Assembly (NCBI GenBank): GCA_036172665.1
Contig: CM069872.1
Coordinates: 58,514,101 to 58,578,100 of the forward strand
From: Prosopocoilus inquinatus
Taxonomy: Eukaryota > Arthropoda > Insecta > Coleoptera > Lucanidae
Direction of reading: 5' to 3'
Length of the DNA: 64,000 nucleotides
Made by a program: the position numbers and the translations under genes. The stretch's first letter is position 1. Every line of letters starts with the position of its first letter. Positions 10,500 through 22,699 of the stretch are shown here, one piece after another. The notes beneath the pieces are model-generated. The model saw only the letters and a program-made list of their open reading frames with translations. It did not search any database and had not been told where the DNA came from.

Positions 10500-12700
10500 G
10501 GCCATTGCGTTGACTATCGATTGTTTTTCTTTTTAATTGTGTTTAAAATTTTTCGTTTTAATTTCTGTTTTTCCCCCGAGTTGAGTTGGGTTGACCTTGC
10601 TTGTGTTGTGCTTAATTCCAATTGACTCTTGTTTTCTTCTTTTTTCTTTTTGTTTAATTAGGTCCATTCCTGACTTGTGAAACATTCAAAAGCACACAAT
10701 CATCGATTCTCAATTGTTTCTTTAATTGTCTTTAAATTTTTTTATTTTATTTTCTGTTTTTCCCCCGACTTGAGTTGGGTTGGCCCTTGCTTGTGTTGCA
10801 CTTAAATCCAATTAACTTTTGTTTTCTTCTTTTTTTTGTTTAATTAGGTCCATTCCTGACTGTTGTGAAACATTCAAAAGCACACAATCATCGATTCTCA
10901 ATTGTTTCTTTAATTGTCAGTAAATTTTTTTATTTTATTTTCTGTTTTTTCCACACAACATTCAAAACACAGCCATCGACTTTCAATTGTTTTCTAATTT
11001 TCTTTAAATTTTTAAATTTTATTTTCTGTTTTTTCCCGAGTTGAGTTTGGTTGTTTTTTTTTCTTTCTGGTTTAATTAGGTCCGTTCCTGACTATTCTGA
11101 AACATTCAAAAGCACCCAGTCATCGACTTTCGATTGTTTATCTTTTCAGTTCTCTTTAAAAATTGTTTTTTATTTTAATTTCTGTTTTCCCCCGAGTTGA
11201 GTTGGGTTGACCTTGCTTGAATTGCGCTTAATTCCAATTGATTCTTATTTATTTATTTTTTGTTCATATTAATTAGGTCCTTTTCTGACTATTTTGAAAA
11301 TTTCAAAAGCAACACAATCAAGGACTCAATTGTTTTTTTTTTTTAATTATCTTGAATGTTTTTTATTTTATTTCCTGTTTTTCCAAGTTCAGTTGAGTTG
11401 ACGTTGCTTGTGTGGCACTTAATTCCAATAATTGACTTTTGTTTTTGTTTTTTTTTTTTTGTTTAATTAGGTCCGTTCTTGATTATTTTGAAACTTTCGA
11501 AAGCACGCAATCATCGAGTTTCAATTGTTTTTTTTTTTGAAATGTCTTTAAAACTTTTTATTTCAATTTCTGTTTTTTTCCAAACTGAGTTGGGTTGACC
11601 TTGCTTGCGTCGCATTTAATTCCAATCGACTCTTGGTTTTTTTCTTTATTTTAATTAGGTCCGTTGTTCCTGACTGTTTTGAAACTAGCACGACGTTCGA
11701 TTGTTTTTTTTTTAATGTATTTAAAACTTTAATTTTATTTATTATTAATCATCGACTTTCGATTGTTTATCTTTTTAATTGCCTTTAAAAATTGTTTTTT
11801 ATTTTAATTTCCGTTCTTCCGAGTTGAGTTGAGTTGCCCTTGCTTGGGTTGCGCTTAATTCCAATTTATTCTTTATTTTTTTTCGTTTTCTTCCTTTTCT
11901 GACTATTTTGAAAATCTCAAACGCACACAATCATCGACTATCAATTGCTTTTTTTTAACGTCTTTAAAACTTTTTATTTTAATTTCTGTTTTCTCCAAAC
12001 TGAGTTGGGTTGACCTTGCTTGTGTTGAACTTAATTGTTTTTTTTTTTTCTTTTTAATTACGTCCATTCCTGACTGTTCTGATACTTCCAAAGGCACACA
12101 ATCATCCGAGTTCTAATGATTCGAAATGTTTTAATTTAATTTAATTTAATTTAATTTAATGTTTTAATTTTTAACTTCTCGTTTGATTTTTCACTTCTTA
12201 TTTGGATTGGGGCGGAGTGAGTTTGAGTTGAGCCGGATCCAACTTTGACTTTCAACGTCTCAAAGGTTTAATTTTTTGAGGTTTGTGTTTTAATTTTGAG
12301 TTTCGATTTTTAAAATATTATTCACTTTATTCGTGTGTTAATTCCTTCCTTCTCGGTGGAGGTAAGATAAAAATGAATCGAGCAAGAGTGATATTGGAAT
12401 AATAAAATTAACTCCCGGGGCGGGGCAAGCTTAGCTTGGAGATCAATTGAGCTTTGATTTTTTGAGTTTCAAGTTTTTGCCTGTTTTGAATTGAGTGAAG
12501 TTGGATCGGTCTTGCTTGTGTTCGACTTAATTTTGATTTGTGTTTCATATTGAGGAGTACCGTTTTAGTAGTTTTAATCCGTTCGATTTTTAATTTTTTG
12601 TTCGACTGAATTTTAATTGTTTTGATTTTCAAATTCATTTTTTTTTTTTTGGGGGGCCGGGGTTCTGAGGTGAGTCGATCTTGCTTGGTTTGAAGTTTTA
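10500..12700 (+). repeat. ~200-bp degenerate satellite
   Basis: About eight to ten diverged units. Landmarks in order are TTGAGTTGGGTTGACCTTGC, CTTAATTCCAATTGA, a long T-rich tract, TTTAATTAGGTCCATTCC, GAAACATTCAAAAGC and CACACAATCATCGA. Cores recur near 10578, 10774, 11199, 11396, 11588, 11827 and 12001. The GTTGACCTTG core is shared with the 1.2-2.6 kb block, so the two may be one old family. No coding is supported. Confidence 0.8.
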
Positions 12701-12730
12701 ATATTTTTCAAGATTTAATTCTTGAAGAGT

Positions 12731-13109
12731 TCTTTTTGCGCCTCAGGAAAATATAAGCATTTCTCTCCCTCGGTGTATAATTGCAAGCAAAAATAATAGG
12801 TATAACAAAAGATGTGTATGTGTTGTAATTATGAAATCTGCTTTTTGACACTTTATTTTTTTTACTTATTTGTTGGTTAAATTGACTCGGCCTTTCAAGT
12901 TCTAAAAGTAAGCAAGAAACTGGAAAACTTACTTTTAGAACTTGAAAGGCCGAGTCAATTTAACCAACAAATAAGTAAAAAAAATAAAGTGTCAAAAAGC
13001 AGATTTCATAATTACAACACATACACATCTTTTGTTATACCTATTATTTTTGCTTGCAATTATACACCGAGGGAGAGAAATGCTTATATTTTCCTGAGGC
13101 GCAAAAAGA
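12731..13109. repeat. Apparently perfect 182-bp-arm hairpin
   Basis: Bases 12731-12912 are matched, as far as reading by eye shows with no mismatch, by the reverse complement of 12928-13109. The arms are separated by 15 bp (CAAGAAACTGGAAAA). They run from TCTTTTTGCGCCTCAGG to TTCTAAAAGTAAG. Neither arm has a counterpart elsewhere in the window. The left arm joins the ~200-bp satellite and the right arm leads into unique sequence. Possible origins are a very recent snap-back duplication, a foldback element, or an assembly artefact. Confidence 0.92.
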
Positions 13110-14205
13110 GTGTAATGACACCCTGAAGGAATTATTGTTTGTCGCCACGTCACGGTCGGACACTCTTGATGTCATTCCTATATTTACAGAAGAAGGAGAC
13201 TGTACTTACTATACTCTATTTATGCGTTGATGACCGACCTTTTTTTTTTTTCTTACGTACGCGCGCGTATTTATTTTGCTGCTGCGTGAAGATATGACAG
13301 ATAAAAATGAGATGCTCCTCAATGCGAACGTTATTAAATGAAATGAAATGAACTACGACGCCGCCCCCACAGAACAAACTGTTTACAAACAAAAGGGCCG
13401 TCAGAGGGTTTCAAGAAAATTAATGAGCAGAGCTAGGTACATTCCGGACGGGGCGGGCATCCACAATACGTGAATATTGTAAAATCTCCGGTGTTAAAAT
13501 CCATTTGTTTAAACTGTACATACAAACATTTTGAATTATTTAATATTTCCCCATGTGACGCTCGTCAAATCTGTTTGGAAGTCGATTTCACTTTTATTTT
13601 TTTTATGGCTGCAAAAAAAAGTTCGTTCGCGCTCGGCAATAAATCTCGCAAATTTTCCTTGATTAGAGGCAGCAATCTCACTCTTTTTTGTCGAACCCCG
13701 TACTAAATAATATTCGTAAAGGTTAGAAAAGTTTGTATTTCTTTCGATTTAACGCGTGCGTTCATTTCAATCGCAAGTACACTTTCTGGAAATGTCAAGA
13801 AAGTTCCGGAACCTTATTATTAATCTATCAGTTAATTTCTAGGGAAAATAATTGGTCCCTTGAGGCCCGGAACTTTTTCATGGCGGAACGTTTTCAAACG
13901 ACGTGATAATTGTGGCAATTTGTGCGGAGCACGTGTGGGCAGTCGGTGATTTGTGCGGATTGGTTACTGTTTTAATGTGTTTCGGTTACACACAATAATT
14001 ACATCTGTTTCGACAGACTGAATAACTGCATGTCATTTACAATTCTCGGGAAATTAATTACACCTCGCTTCAGAAGGGGCAGAAACAAAGTGCGTTCAGA
14101 AAAAACCGTCATCAAGTAGGCTTATGACGTGTCAAATGCTAATTTTACGTCACGTCGTAACTTAAGCCATGCGATTACAATAAACATAACCCAACTTTTT
14201 ATACC
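13110..14205. other. Intergenic, nothing recognised
   Basis: Mixed-composition sequence. A 78-residue open frame at 13470-13706 (+) has no recognisable family features. No tRNA or repeat is seen. Confidence 0.4.
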
Positions 14206-14209
14206 CATT

Positions 14210-15125
14210 TAATTATAATTTTTTTTTTTTTTATAAATTACAAGTAGGTATAATAGAAGTTCCGTTCCGACAGCAGTTTCTGTTCTGAGACGAAAAAGTC
14301 GACGAAAGAAACAGGGAGGAAAGATCGTTGAAATTAAATAAAAAAAATTATGAAAGAAGAGAGTGAGTGGCGCAAGCCAAAAACTAAAAGCGAACGAGAA
14401 AATGGAACACAAAATAATAATCAATAAAATGAAGCAACAAAAGAGGTTCGATAAATAAACAAAAATAGAAACGATAAAAATCGAAAAATTTAAACGTAAA
14501 AATGAAAACGAAAGACAGAAAACGACATAATTAATGAAATAAAACGAGTTTGGTAAGATTAGGTTAAATGCAAACGGAAAAAACGAAAGGGGAACAAGAG
14601 GACAAAGCAAAACAAGCGACGGAAGTAAAAGAAACGGTTAATAAACACAAACAAAGCAAAAAAAAGAAAATCGAGTTAAAGTTAAAAAAAGAAAACTTAA
14701 AGGAAACGGAAAACGAAAAGCGAACTGCGGAATGAAAGAGAAAATAATCGAAGAAATAAAACAAAAGACGATCGATGAAATTAAACAAAATCAAAGTATT
14801 TAGTTAAAAAAAAAAACGGGAAACGTAATTGAGGAAAACACCGGTGAACGCTGGAGTGAAACAAAAGATACGCGGCGAAACAAAATGGGACCTACAAAGA
14901 AAATGAAAATCGAAATAAAAGTAAAAAAAATGACACCGATCGCTTTTTGTTTTATATCGTTGATTGTTTGTTTCGTTTTCGTTTGTTCGTTCTTTGTTTT
15001 TCGTTTGGATTACCAATGGGGGATCAACGAAAACAAAAACGAAAAACTGTCAATACCCAAAAAAAAGAAGAACCATCAAATTAAATAAAAATCAAAACAA
15101 AGGAAGAAAAAAAATTGAATATAGT
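14210..15125. repeat. A-rich flank of the GACGATC hairpin array
   Basis: A-rich sequence with scattered AAATAAAACAAAAGACGATC and CGAAAAACAAAGAACG phrases. It becomes progressively more like the array units toward 15 kb; a full CGTTTGGATTACC...GGGGGATCAACGAAAAC unit is already present at 15001-15060. The open frames on both strands are composition effects. Confidence 0.55.
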
Positions 15126-16560
15126 GGCACCAACCAAATAAAACAAAAGACGATCAATGTCAAAGTAAAAAAAAACTGACAATAAAATGACATTGATCGC
15201 CTTTTGTTTTATTTCGTTGACGCTACTGTTCACTTTTTGTTCGTAGTTTCTTTCGATTTTTATTTAATTTGATCGATTTTCAATTTTTTTTGTATTTGTC
15301 AACAAAGGAAGAAAAAAATCGAATTGTGGCATCAACCAAATAAAACAAAAGACGATCAACGTCAAAGTAAAAAAAATGACAATAAAACGACACCGATCGT
15401 CTTTTGTTTTATTTGGTTGATGCCACTATTCCATTTTTTTTTCTTCCTTTGTTTCGATTTTTATTTAATTTGATCGATTTTCCTTTTTTTTTTTTGGTAT
15501 TGACAGTTTTTCGTTTTTGTTTTCGTTGAGCCCCCGTCGGTTATCCAAACGAAAAACAAAGAACGAACAACAGAAAGCAAAACAAAACGAAACAAATAAT
15601 CAACGGAATAAAACAAGAGACAATCGATGTCAAAGTAAAAAAAAATGACAATAAAATGATACCGATCGTCTCTTGTTTTATTTCGTTGATTATTTTATTC
15701 GTTTTGTTTTGCTCTCTGTTGTTCGTTTTTGGTTTTTTGTTTGGATAACCGACGGGGGCTCAACGAAAACAAAAACGAAAAACTGTCAATACCAAAAAAA
15801 AAAAGAAAATCGATCAAATTAAATAAAACTCAAAACAAACGAAGAAAAAAATTAAATAGTGGCATCAACCAAATAAAACAAAAGACGATCAACGTCAAAG
15901 TAAAAAAAAATGGCAATAAAACGACACCGATCGTCTCTTGTTTTATTTCGTTGATTATTTTATTCGTTTTGTTTTGCTCTCTGTTGTTCGTTTTTGGTTT
16001 TTTGTTTGGATAACCCACGGGGGCTCAACGAAAACAAAAACGAAAAACTGTCAATACCAAAAAAAAAAAAGAAAATCGATCAAATTAAATAAAACTCAAA
16101 ACAAACGAAAAAAAAATTAAATAGTGGCATCAACCAAATAAAACAAAAGACGATCAACGTCAAAGTAAAAAAAAAAATGACAATAAAACGACACCGATCG
16201 TCTCTTGTTTTATTTCGTTGATTATTTGTTTCGTTTTGTTTTGCTCTCTGCTGCCCGTTCTTTGTTTTTCGTTTGGATAACCGACGGTGGATCAACGAAA
16301 ACAAAAACGAAAAACTGTCAATACCAAAAAAAAAGAAGAAAATCGATCAAATTAAATAAAAATCGAAACGAAGGAAGAAAAAAAAAATTGAATAGTGGCA
16401 TCAACGAAATAAAACAAAAGACGATCAATGTCAAAGTTAAAACATGACCGATCGTCTTTTGTTTTATTTCGTTGATTGTTTGTTTCGTTTTGTTTTGTTC
16501 TGTTCTGTTGTCCGTTCTTTGTTTTTCGTGACGAAAACGAAAAGGAAAACCAGTCAATAA
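15126..16560. repeat. ~265-bp hairpin array
   Basis: At least six hairpins start near 15130, 15334, 15600, 15865, 16130 and 16403 (the last four spacings are about 265-273 bp). The clearest, 15328-15424, has 30-bp arms reading AATAAAACAAAAGACGATC and its reverse complement around a GTCAAAGTAAAAAAAATGAC centre. Between hairpins lies a second module (GGATAACCGACGGGGG, CAACGAAAACAAAAACG, AAAAACTGTCAATACC), present in forward sense from 15.7 kb and in reverse sense at 15480-15570. The array therefore switches orientation near 15.45 kb. Confidence 0.88.
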
Positions 16561-16860
16561 ATACCAAAAAAGAAAAAGAAAAAATCGACCAAATTAAATA
16601 AAAATCGAAGAAACGACGAACAAAAATTGAATAATAACATCAATAAAATAAAGCAAAAGATGATCAATGAAGTTAAACGAAGGCGAAATATTTGGTTACC
16701 GAGAAAGAAAATGAAAACGGATCGATGAAATTCATTGAAAATCAAAAGATTTATAAAATGACAGCGAGTACAGTCTTTTGTTTTGTGTGGTCGATTAAAT
16801 TTTGTCAAAAAACTGAGCAAAAAATTTCTAAGAGAAGCAGGTGACTATTTCATCGATTAA
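16561..16860. other. Decayed edge of the hairpin array
   Basis: A-rich sequence with one weak GCAAAAGATGATCAATGAAG relic near 16651, then unique sequence. Confidence 0.45.
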
Positions 16861-16970
16861 TGCCCAATTTTTATCTGCCAGGTAATATCCTTTGAAACTA
16901 TTATCGATACAATGGTTGCCAAGGATAATACCTGGCAGATAAATTTATCAAGAGGTGAAGAAATCGGGCA
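16861..16970. mobile_element. Short foldback element (family F, copy 2)
   Basis: The outer ends TGCCCAATTTTTATCTGCC and the inverse (GGCAGATAAATTTAT then ATCGGGCA) enclose AGGTAATATCC / GGATAATACCT inner arms. The centre AACTATTATCGATACAATGG is the reverse complement of the centre of the 58918-59048 copy, so the two were inserted in opposite orientation. The left arm lacks about 20 bp present in the other copy. Confidence 0.75.
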
Positions 16971-17684
16971 TTACAGAAGACTTTCAACAAAATAGACTGA
17001 TTTAGGACGCCATGCAATACACAAAATTCATTGTCAGTCCTCGCACTGCGTAACCATAGTAACGCCCAAAACTGTCCTTAGTCTGCTTATAAAGTACTGT
17101 CCCCAATGAGAGGTTTTACTGTATTCTGAAGAGGCAATAGTTTTTTTTTCTTTTGCAAAATCCAGATCATCGAAGAATTTAATTAAATAATACGAGCAAC
17201 CGACCGGCCGCGACCACATTTCCAGCATCCGTCCGATAACTCCAAACGGTGGCAATAAATCGCACTTACATAATCCGTATTTTTATTTAAATGATGTAAG
17301 TGGCAAAGCAGTAAATTTAACAACACTCATCCTGGTCCAATTTTTTTTTTTTTGTTTTTGTTTCTCTTGCGTTGCGGTCGCTCTCTCGTGTGCACATATC
17401 TCGTATAGTTATATCACCGCGCGAGTGTCAGCGATATTTTTAAAACGAAAATCAACTAAATTTTTTTCGCTCGCACAGATTAGCGGATCCCATTATCGCG
17501 AGCGCCATAAAATTAAGTATTAACGTAAAAAAAAAAAAATTAGATAACATTCGGTCGTCCGCATTAATTAACGAACGTATGAACGCGCGAACGTTTTTAA
17601 TGCGAACGGATTAGTTTACGCGCGCAAGCTTTTTGTTCTAGAAAGCCAAAGAAATCAAATTGTATCTACTTATTAAGGGCTATG
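16971..17684. other. Intergenic, nothing recognised
   Basis: Unique sequence with CG dinucleotides. No exon is supported and no repeat is seen apart from homopolymer runs. Confidence 0.4.
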
Positions 17685-19860
17685 CTGGATCGAGTACGTT
17701 AAATTTAAAGGTCCGTTGCTGAGGTGACAACCAGTCATAAGCGTTTTGATTTTGATTGTAACCATAGCAACACACATATTAATTTATCGTACTCGATCCA
17801 GAATGGTCCCTATTATAAACTTAATTACGTTCACCCCTACGTTGTATCGTTTCGTGTTAACGTGCCCTTATCTAGGATTTCATGTTTTCACTCTATGCTT
17901 GATCATTTCACGTTATGCATACCCTGCCGCTATCGATCATAGTTATCAGATTCGCAAATAAATTTGATGCGAAACCATCGATAACAGCACGTTACGTATA
18001 GCATGAAATGATGCAGCATGGGGTGGAAACGTGAAACCATCCATAAAGGTACGTTAACACTAAACGATACAACATAGCAGCGAACGTAAATATGTTTATA
18101 ATAGAGACTATTCTGGATCGAGTACGTTAAATTTAAAGGTCTGTTGCTGAGGTGACAACCAGTCATAAGCGTTTTGATTTTGATTGTAACCATAGCAACA
18201 GACATATTAATTTATCGTACTCGATCCAGAATGGTCCCTATTATAAACTTAATTACGTTCACCCCTATGTTGTATCGTTTCGTGTTAACGTGCCCTTATC
18301 TACGATTTCATGTTTTCACTCTATGCTTGATCATTTCACGTTATGCATACCCTGCCGCTATCGATCATAGTTATCAGATTCGCAAATAAATTTGATGCGA
18401 AACCATCGATAACAGCACGTTACGTATAGCATGAAATGATGCAGCATGGGGTGGAAACGTGAAACCATCGATAAGGGTACGTTAACACGAAACGATACAA
18501 CATAGCAGCGAACGTAAATATGTTTATAATAGAGACTATTCTGGATCGAGTGCGTTAAATTTAAAGGTCCGTTGCTGAGGTGACAACCAGTCATAAGCGT
18601 TTCGATTTTCATTGTAACCATAGCAACAGACTTTTAAATTTAACGTACTCGATCCAGAATAGCCTCTATTATAAACTTATTTACGTTCGCCCCTATGTTG
18701 TATCGTTTCGTGTTAACGTGCCCTTATCGACGATTTCATGTTTTCACCTCGTGCTGCATCATTTCACGTTATACATACCCTGCCGTTATCGATTATAGTT
18801 ATCAGATTCGTAAATAAATTTAATACGAAACCATCGATAACAGCACGTTACGTATAGCATGAAATGATGCAGCATGGGGTGGAAACGTGAAACCATCCAT
18901 AAAGGTACGTTAACACTAAACGATACAACATAGCAACGAACGTAAATATGTTTATAATAGAGACTATTCTGGATCGAGTACGTTAAATTTAAAGGTCCGT
19001 TGCTGAGGTGACAACCAGTCATAAGCGTTTCGGTTTTGATTGTAACCATGGCAACAGACCTTTAAATTTAACGTACTCGATCCAGAATAGCCTCTATTAT
19101 AAACTTATTTACGTTCGCCCCTATGTTGTATCGTTTCGTGTTAACGTGCCCTTGTCTACGATTTCATGTTTTCACTTCATGCTGGATCATTTCACGTTAT
19201 GCATACCCTGCCGCTATCGATCATAGTTATCAGATTCGTAAATAAATTTAATGCGAAACCATCGATAACAGCACGTTACGTATAGCATGAAATGATGCAG
19301 CATGGGATGAAAACGTGAAACCATCGAGAAGGACACGTTAACACGAAACGATACAACATAGCGGCGAATGTAAATACGTTTGTAATAGGGTCTATTCTGG
19401 ATCGACTACGTTACATTGAAAGGTCTGTTGCTATGGTGACAACCAGTCATAAAACGTTTTGATTTTAATTGTAAGCAAAGCAACAGACCTTTCAATTTAA
19501 CATACTCGATTCAGAATTACAAACTTATTTACGTTCGCCCTTGTGTTGTATCATTTCGTGTTAACGTGCCCTCATCAATGACTTCACGTTCACAACTCAT
19601 GCTGCATCATTTCATGTTATACAAATCCTGCCGTTATCGATTGCACTTATCAGATGCATAAATAAATTGAATGTGATATCATCGATAACAACACGTTACG
19701 TGTAGCATGAAATGATGCAGCATGAGTTGTGAACGTGAAGTCATCGATGAGGGCACGTTACGTATAACATGTAAAATGATGTAGCATGCGATGAAAACGT
19801 GAATTCGCCGATAACGGCACGTTATACATAACATGAAATGATGCTGCACAGGGGATGAAT
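17685..19860. repeat. 428-bp satellite of double hairpins, five copies
   Basis: The start CTGGATCGAGTACGTTAAA recurs at 17685, 18113, 18541, 18969 and (diverged) 19397, each exactly 428 bp apart. Each monomer contains two inverted repeats. Hairpin A is about 118 bp, with arms CTGGATCGAGTACGTTAAAT...GGTC and their inverse. Hairpin B is about 270 bp, with arms containing GTTGTATCGTTTCGTGTTAA / TTAACACGAAACGATACAAC and CGTGAAACCATCGATAA-type inner pieces. Frames open on both strands are mirror images caused by the palindromes. The fifth copy is the most diverged and continues into extra GCACGTTA...ATGAAATGATG partial units. Confidence 0.95.
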
Positions 19861-20671
19861 GATTTCATCGGCGTATAAACATGACATCCGATTCAAAACG
19901 AAAAGTTTTACATTAACAAATATAAGTACAAAAAGTAAATTTGGAAACGTGTTTTGATTTTTTGCAATTCGAAAATAACGACGCCCACCTGTCGACGACG
20001 AAAAAGTCGACGAGCAAGTCATCATCTGCTTCCGAATCCAAAACGAAAACAAAACAAACAAGTTCGCATTGAACTTATGCAACTTTTAGGTCGTATACCT
20101 TTCTTAGAAGCCGCGCTTTATTTATAATACGTTTTTAATTTCGCACTCTCTGCTTGTGTCTCTCGTGAATAAGAATAGATTTCTTTCGGTTGCTTTTACA
20201 ACTTGTGTACTCTTGCCCACTTGTTTTGGACGCGTGCCACACTTCATTACACTCCCGCCGGATTTCCTTTACTCTTACGCGTTTTTCCATTTTTCGATTT
20301 TTCATCATGCGACAAGGTGACGGGGAACGACAGGATGTTCTGGAATCCTGATAGGAGACGTCGCCGCGCCGCGCCGCGCTGCGCCATATCCTGGAAACCA
20401 AGAGCGAGTGTTTTCCGAGATAAAAACATTTAATCACTTCCAGTCCATCCAGCCTTCCATTAGATGACTCAAAACTCAATTAATTAATTCACATCATACA
20501 TAACTACTCATTTACGTGTGTGTGTTTCTGATATTTTGAAGCTCTCGCATTTCCAAAAAAAAAAAAAAAAAAATCGTTTCTTCATGTGCTTGCTCGTCAT
20601 CAAAAAACCGAAAAGTCGACAACAGACATAAATTAGTATAATGTGTACCATTAAATGAGCAATTATGACAG
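19861..20671. other. Intergenic, nothing recognised
   Basis: Mixed sequence with a GC-rich patch at 20350-20390 (CGCCGCGCCGCGCCGCGC) and a poly-A run near 20555-20573. Overlapping frames on both strands (20135-20479) show no conserved motif. Confidence 0.4.
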
Positions 20672-20743
20672 CCATTATTCACGAGGATGAATTTGCGGAA
20701 CGCGCCGTAGGCGAGTCGAGCAAATCATCCGAGTGAATAATGG
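20672..20743. mobile_element. 72-bp palindromic element
   Basis: The ends CCATTATTCAC...GGATGAATTTGC and GCAAATCATCC...GTGAATAATGG are near-perfect inverted repeats of about 24 bp. The GC-rich centre is GGAACGCGCCGTAGGCGAG. A single copy was noticed in the window. It is probably a short MITE or foldback. Confidence 0.65.
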
Positions 20744-20869
20744 CCTTAATCACTACCACAATAATTATTATCATACTCTTTCTACTCCTATTACATCGTT
20801 TAGGAAATAACATGGTAAAGATTTTTTTCCCCTTTATTAACTGGTCCAGTCCATTGTGAAGTTAGATCG

Positions 20870-22560
20870 CCGCTTGATGGCGGTGCATTTGAAAGAAATC
20901 ATCGTCGACAAGTTATTTCTTCGATTTGTACAAAAGAAAAAGTCATGCGCTCGTCATTCTTGCGTCGCAAATATAAAATCCACGCACGTTAAAAGAATCG
21001 TTCGGAGCGCCGCCATCTGTTGTCCAAAAGTAAAAAAAGGAAAGTATTTTATTCGAGTTTTGTGTAACTGCTTTAACTTCACTCCACACTGACGTTTTCG
21101 ACGAAGCCTCTCGTCCTCTCTGGTTTTGCAATGATCTGTGAATCTCAAGACAGAAATAAGGCCTTATAGGAGGAATTATTCGCAGCGCCATCTCTGAACC
21201 AAAAGGGAGAACAGCTTCAAGACTAATTTCTCGTAATGACACTCCGACGTTCTCAACCAAAACTATGCCTTTTAAATCCGCAATGCTTTTCTATTTCTTT
21301 TCAAAGTGCTATTGGAAATCTGAAACGAGATGTGATTGGATGGATTCTCAGAACGCCATCTCTCCACGGTAGGCGGAAACCTCTTTGTTCTCATTTCAAG
21401 ACAGAAGTCAACTTCTGTCGGCTTCTGACTTTGCAATGACTTTAATTAATTTCAAAATTAAATTGCCTCGCCATTAATTTATGGTTCTGCTTTAGCAAGA
21501 AATTATTTAAAAAGAAAACTTGAAACGCTTTGCCATTTCTGAATGTGAATATCGTTCAGAGCGCCACCTGCTGTCCCGTGCCATTCGAATTTCCCCCAGA
21601 AATCTTTGTCTTCTGGCCTCCTCCTCATAATGATTTGTATATCAACGTAAAATTACGAATTATTCATCGCGCCATCTCTGAACCAAAAGCGAGAACAATT
21701 TTAAACGCATTTCTTGTAACAATACTTTGTGTTTTTTTTTTTATCAAAATTAGATTTCATAAAAACCTTTGCTATCAAAATCTAAAATCAAAGTGTGATT
21801 GGATAAAGTCCCTACGTTGGGATTACTCAGGGCGTCATCTTTCGACCGATATCGAAAGCTTCTATTCTACAAATATTTCAAACGGATGGATATTTTTATA
21901 CCAAATTGTGGTTTTTCATATCGAAATTTAATTCTGAAATGGAAATCAACTTCTGTCTTCTAAGTATGCAATCAAAACAAAAAAGTCAAGGTGCGATTGG
22001 ATTATTACGCAAAGCGCCATCTTCCGATCAAAAATAAAAGCTTCCCTTTTGTAGTTTCAAACAAACGGACGTTTCCGAATCAAATTGTGGTTTTCCATAT
22101 CAAAATTCAATAATTCGAAGATAGAAGTCGGCTTCGCGTTCGAAAACTACAGTCGGCGTGTGGTCGGATTACTCGGAGCGCCATCTCACGACCAAAAACG
22201 AAATCTTCTTTACTCTAATTTCAAATGGGACATTTTTATATAAAATTGTAGTTTTTCGCGTCAAAATTAGATTTCAAGATAGTCAAGTCGCCGCCTTATA
22301 ACTTCGCACTCTAGTTTGATATTAAAATTAAACTGAAAAATTCAAAAATCAATAAAGCGTATAGGTCGAACACCCGCCATCTATTGACAAAAAAAGACGG
22401 AAGCTGATTATTACGATTGTAAAAATAAAAACAGTTGACATCCTCGCCAGTAACCGCCGACCTTTGCCTTAGCAGTTAATTATTTTAAAGAAATCCAAAG
22501 TTAAAAAATCAATTGCGCCGTAGAGAATTAAGAGCGCCGTCTTTTGGGCCAAAAGAACAA
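20870..22560 (+). repeat. ~168-bp degenerate array with a GCGCCATCT core
   Basis: The core GCGCCATCT or a one- or two-base variant occurs at about 21010, 21185, 21353, 21561 (GCGCCACCT), 21669, 21832, 22014, 22178, 22375 and 22534, a mean spacing of about 169 bp. Around it, units share GTGATTGGATTA...CTCAGAGCGCCATCTC, then GACCAAAA.CGAAA.CTTC, then TCAAATTGTGGTTTTTC and ATCAAAATT. Units are strongly diverged while the core is better kept than the rest. Open frames here are not credible genes. Confidence 0.85.
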
Positions 22561-22699
22561 TTTATTTTTATTGAAAATTAATCGGGTATTTTCAATGGAA
22601 GTAAAAGAGATTGAAGTTACAGTATATAAAAAGAATTAAGTATAATAATAGAAGATTTTTCTCTCCTTCTTGTGTGCGATGTGGTTGTGGTTTCCTTCA

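Noticed and set aside
14209..16820. Many Lys-, Asn-, Phe- or Leu-rich frames of 60-133 residues on both strands
   Set aside because: Composition effects in the A-rich hairpin array; opposing strands give mirror frames.
17724..19226. 72-residue frames recurring every 428 bp on both strands
   Set aside because: They are produced by the palindromic satellite monomer; the two strands give near-identical peptides, and no start context or conservation pattern supports coding.
21530..21931. 133-residue plus-strand frame
   Set aside because: Lies within the ~168-bp degenerate array and follows its repeats; not a gene.
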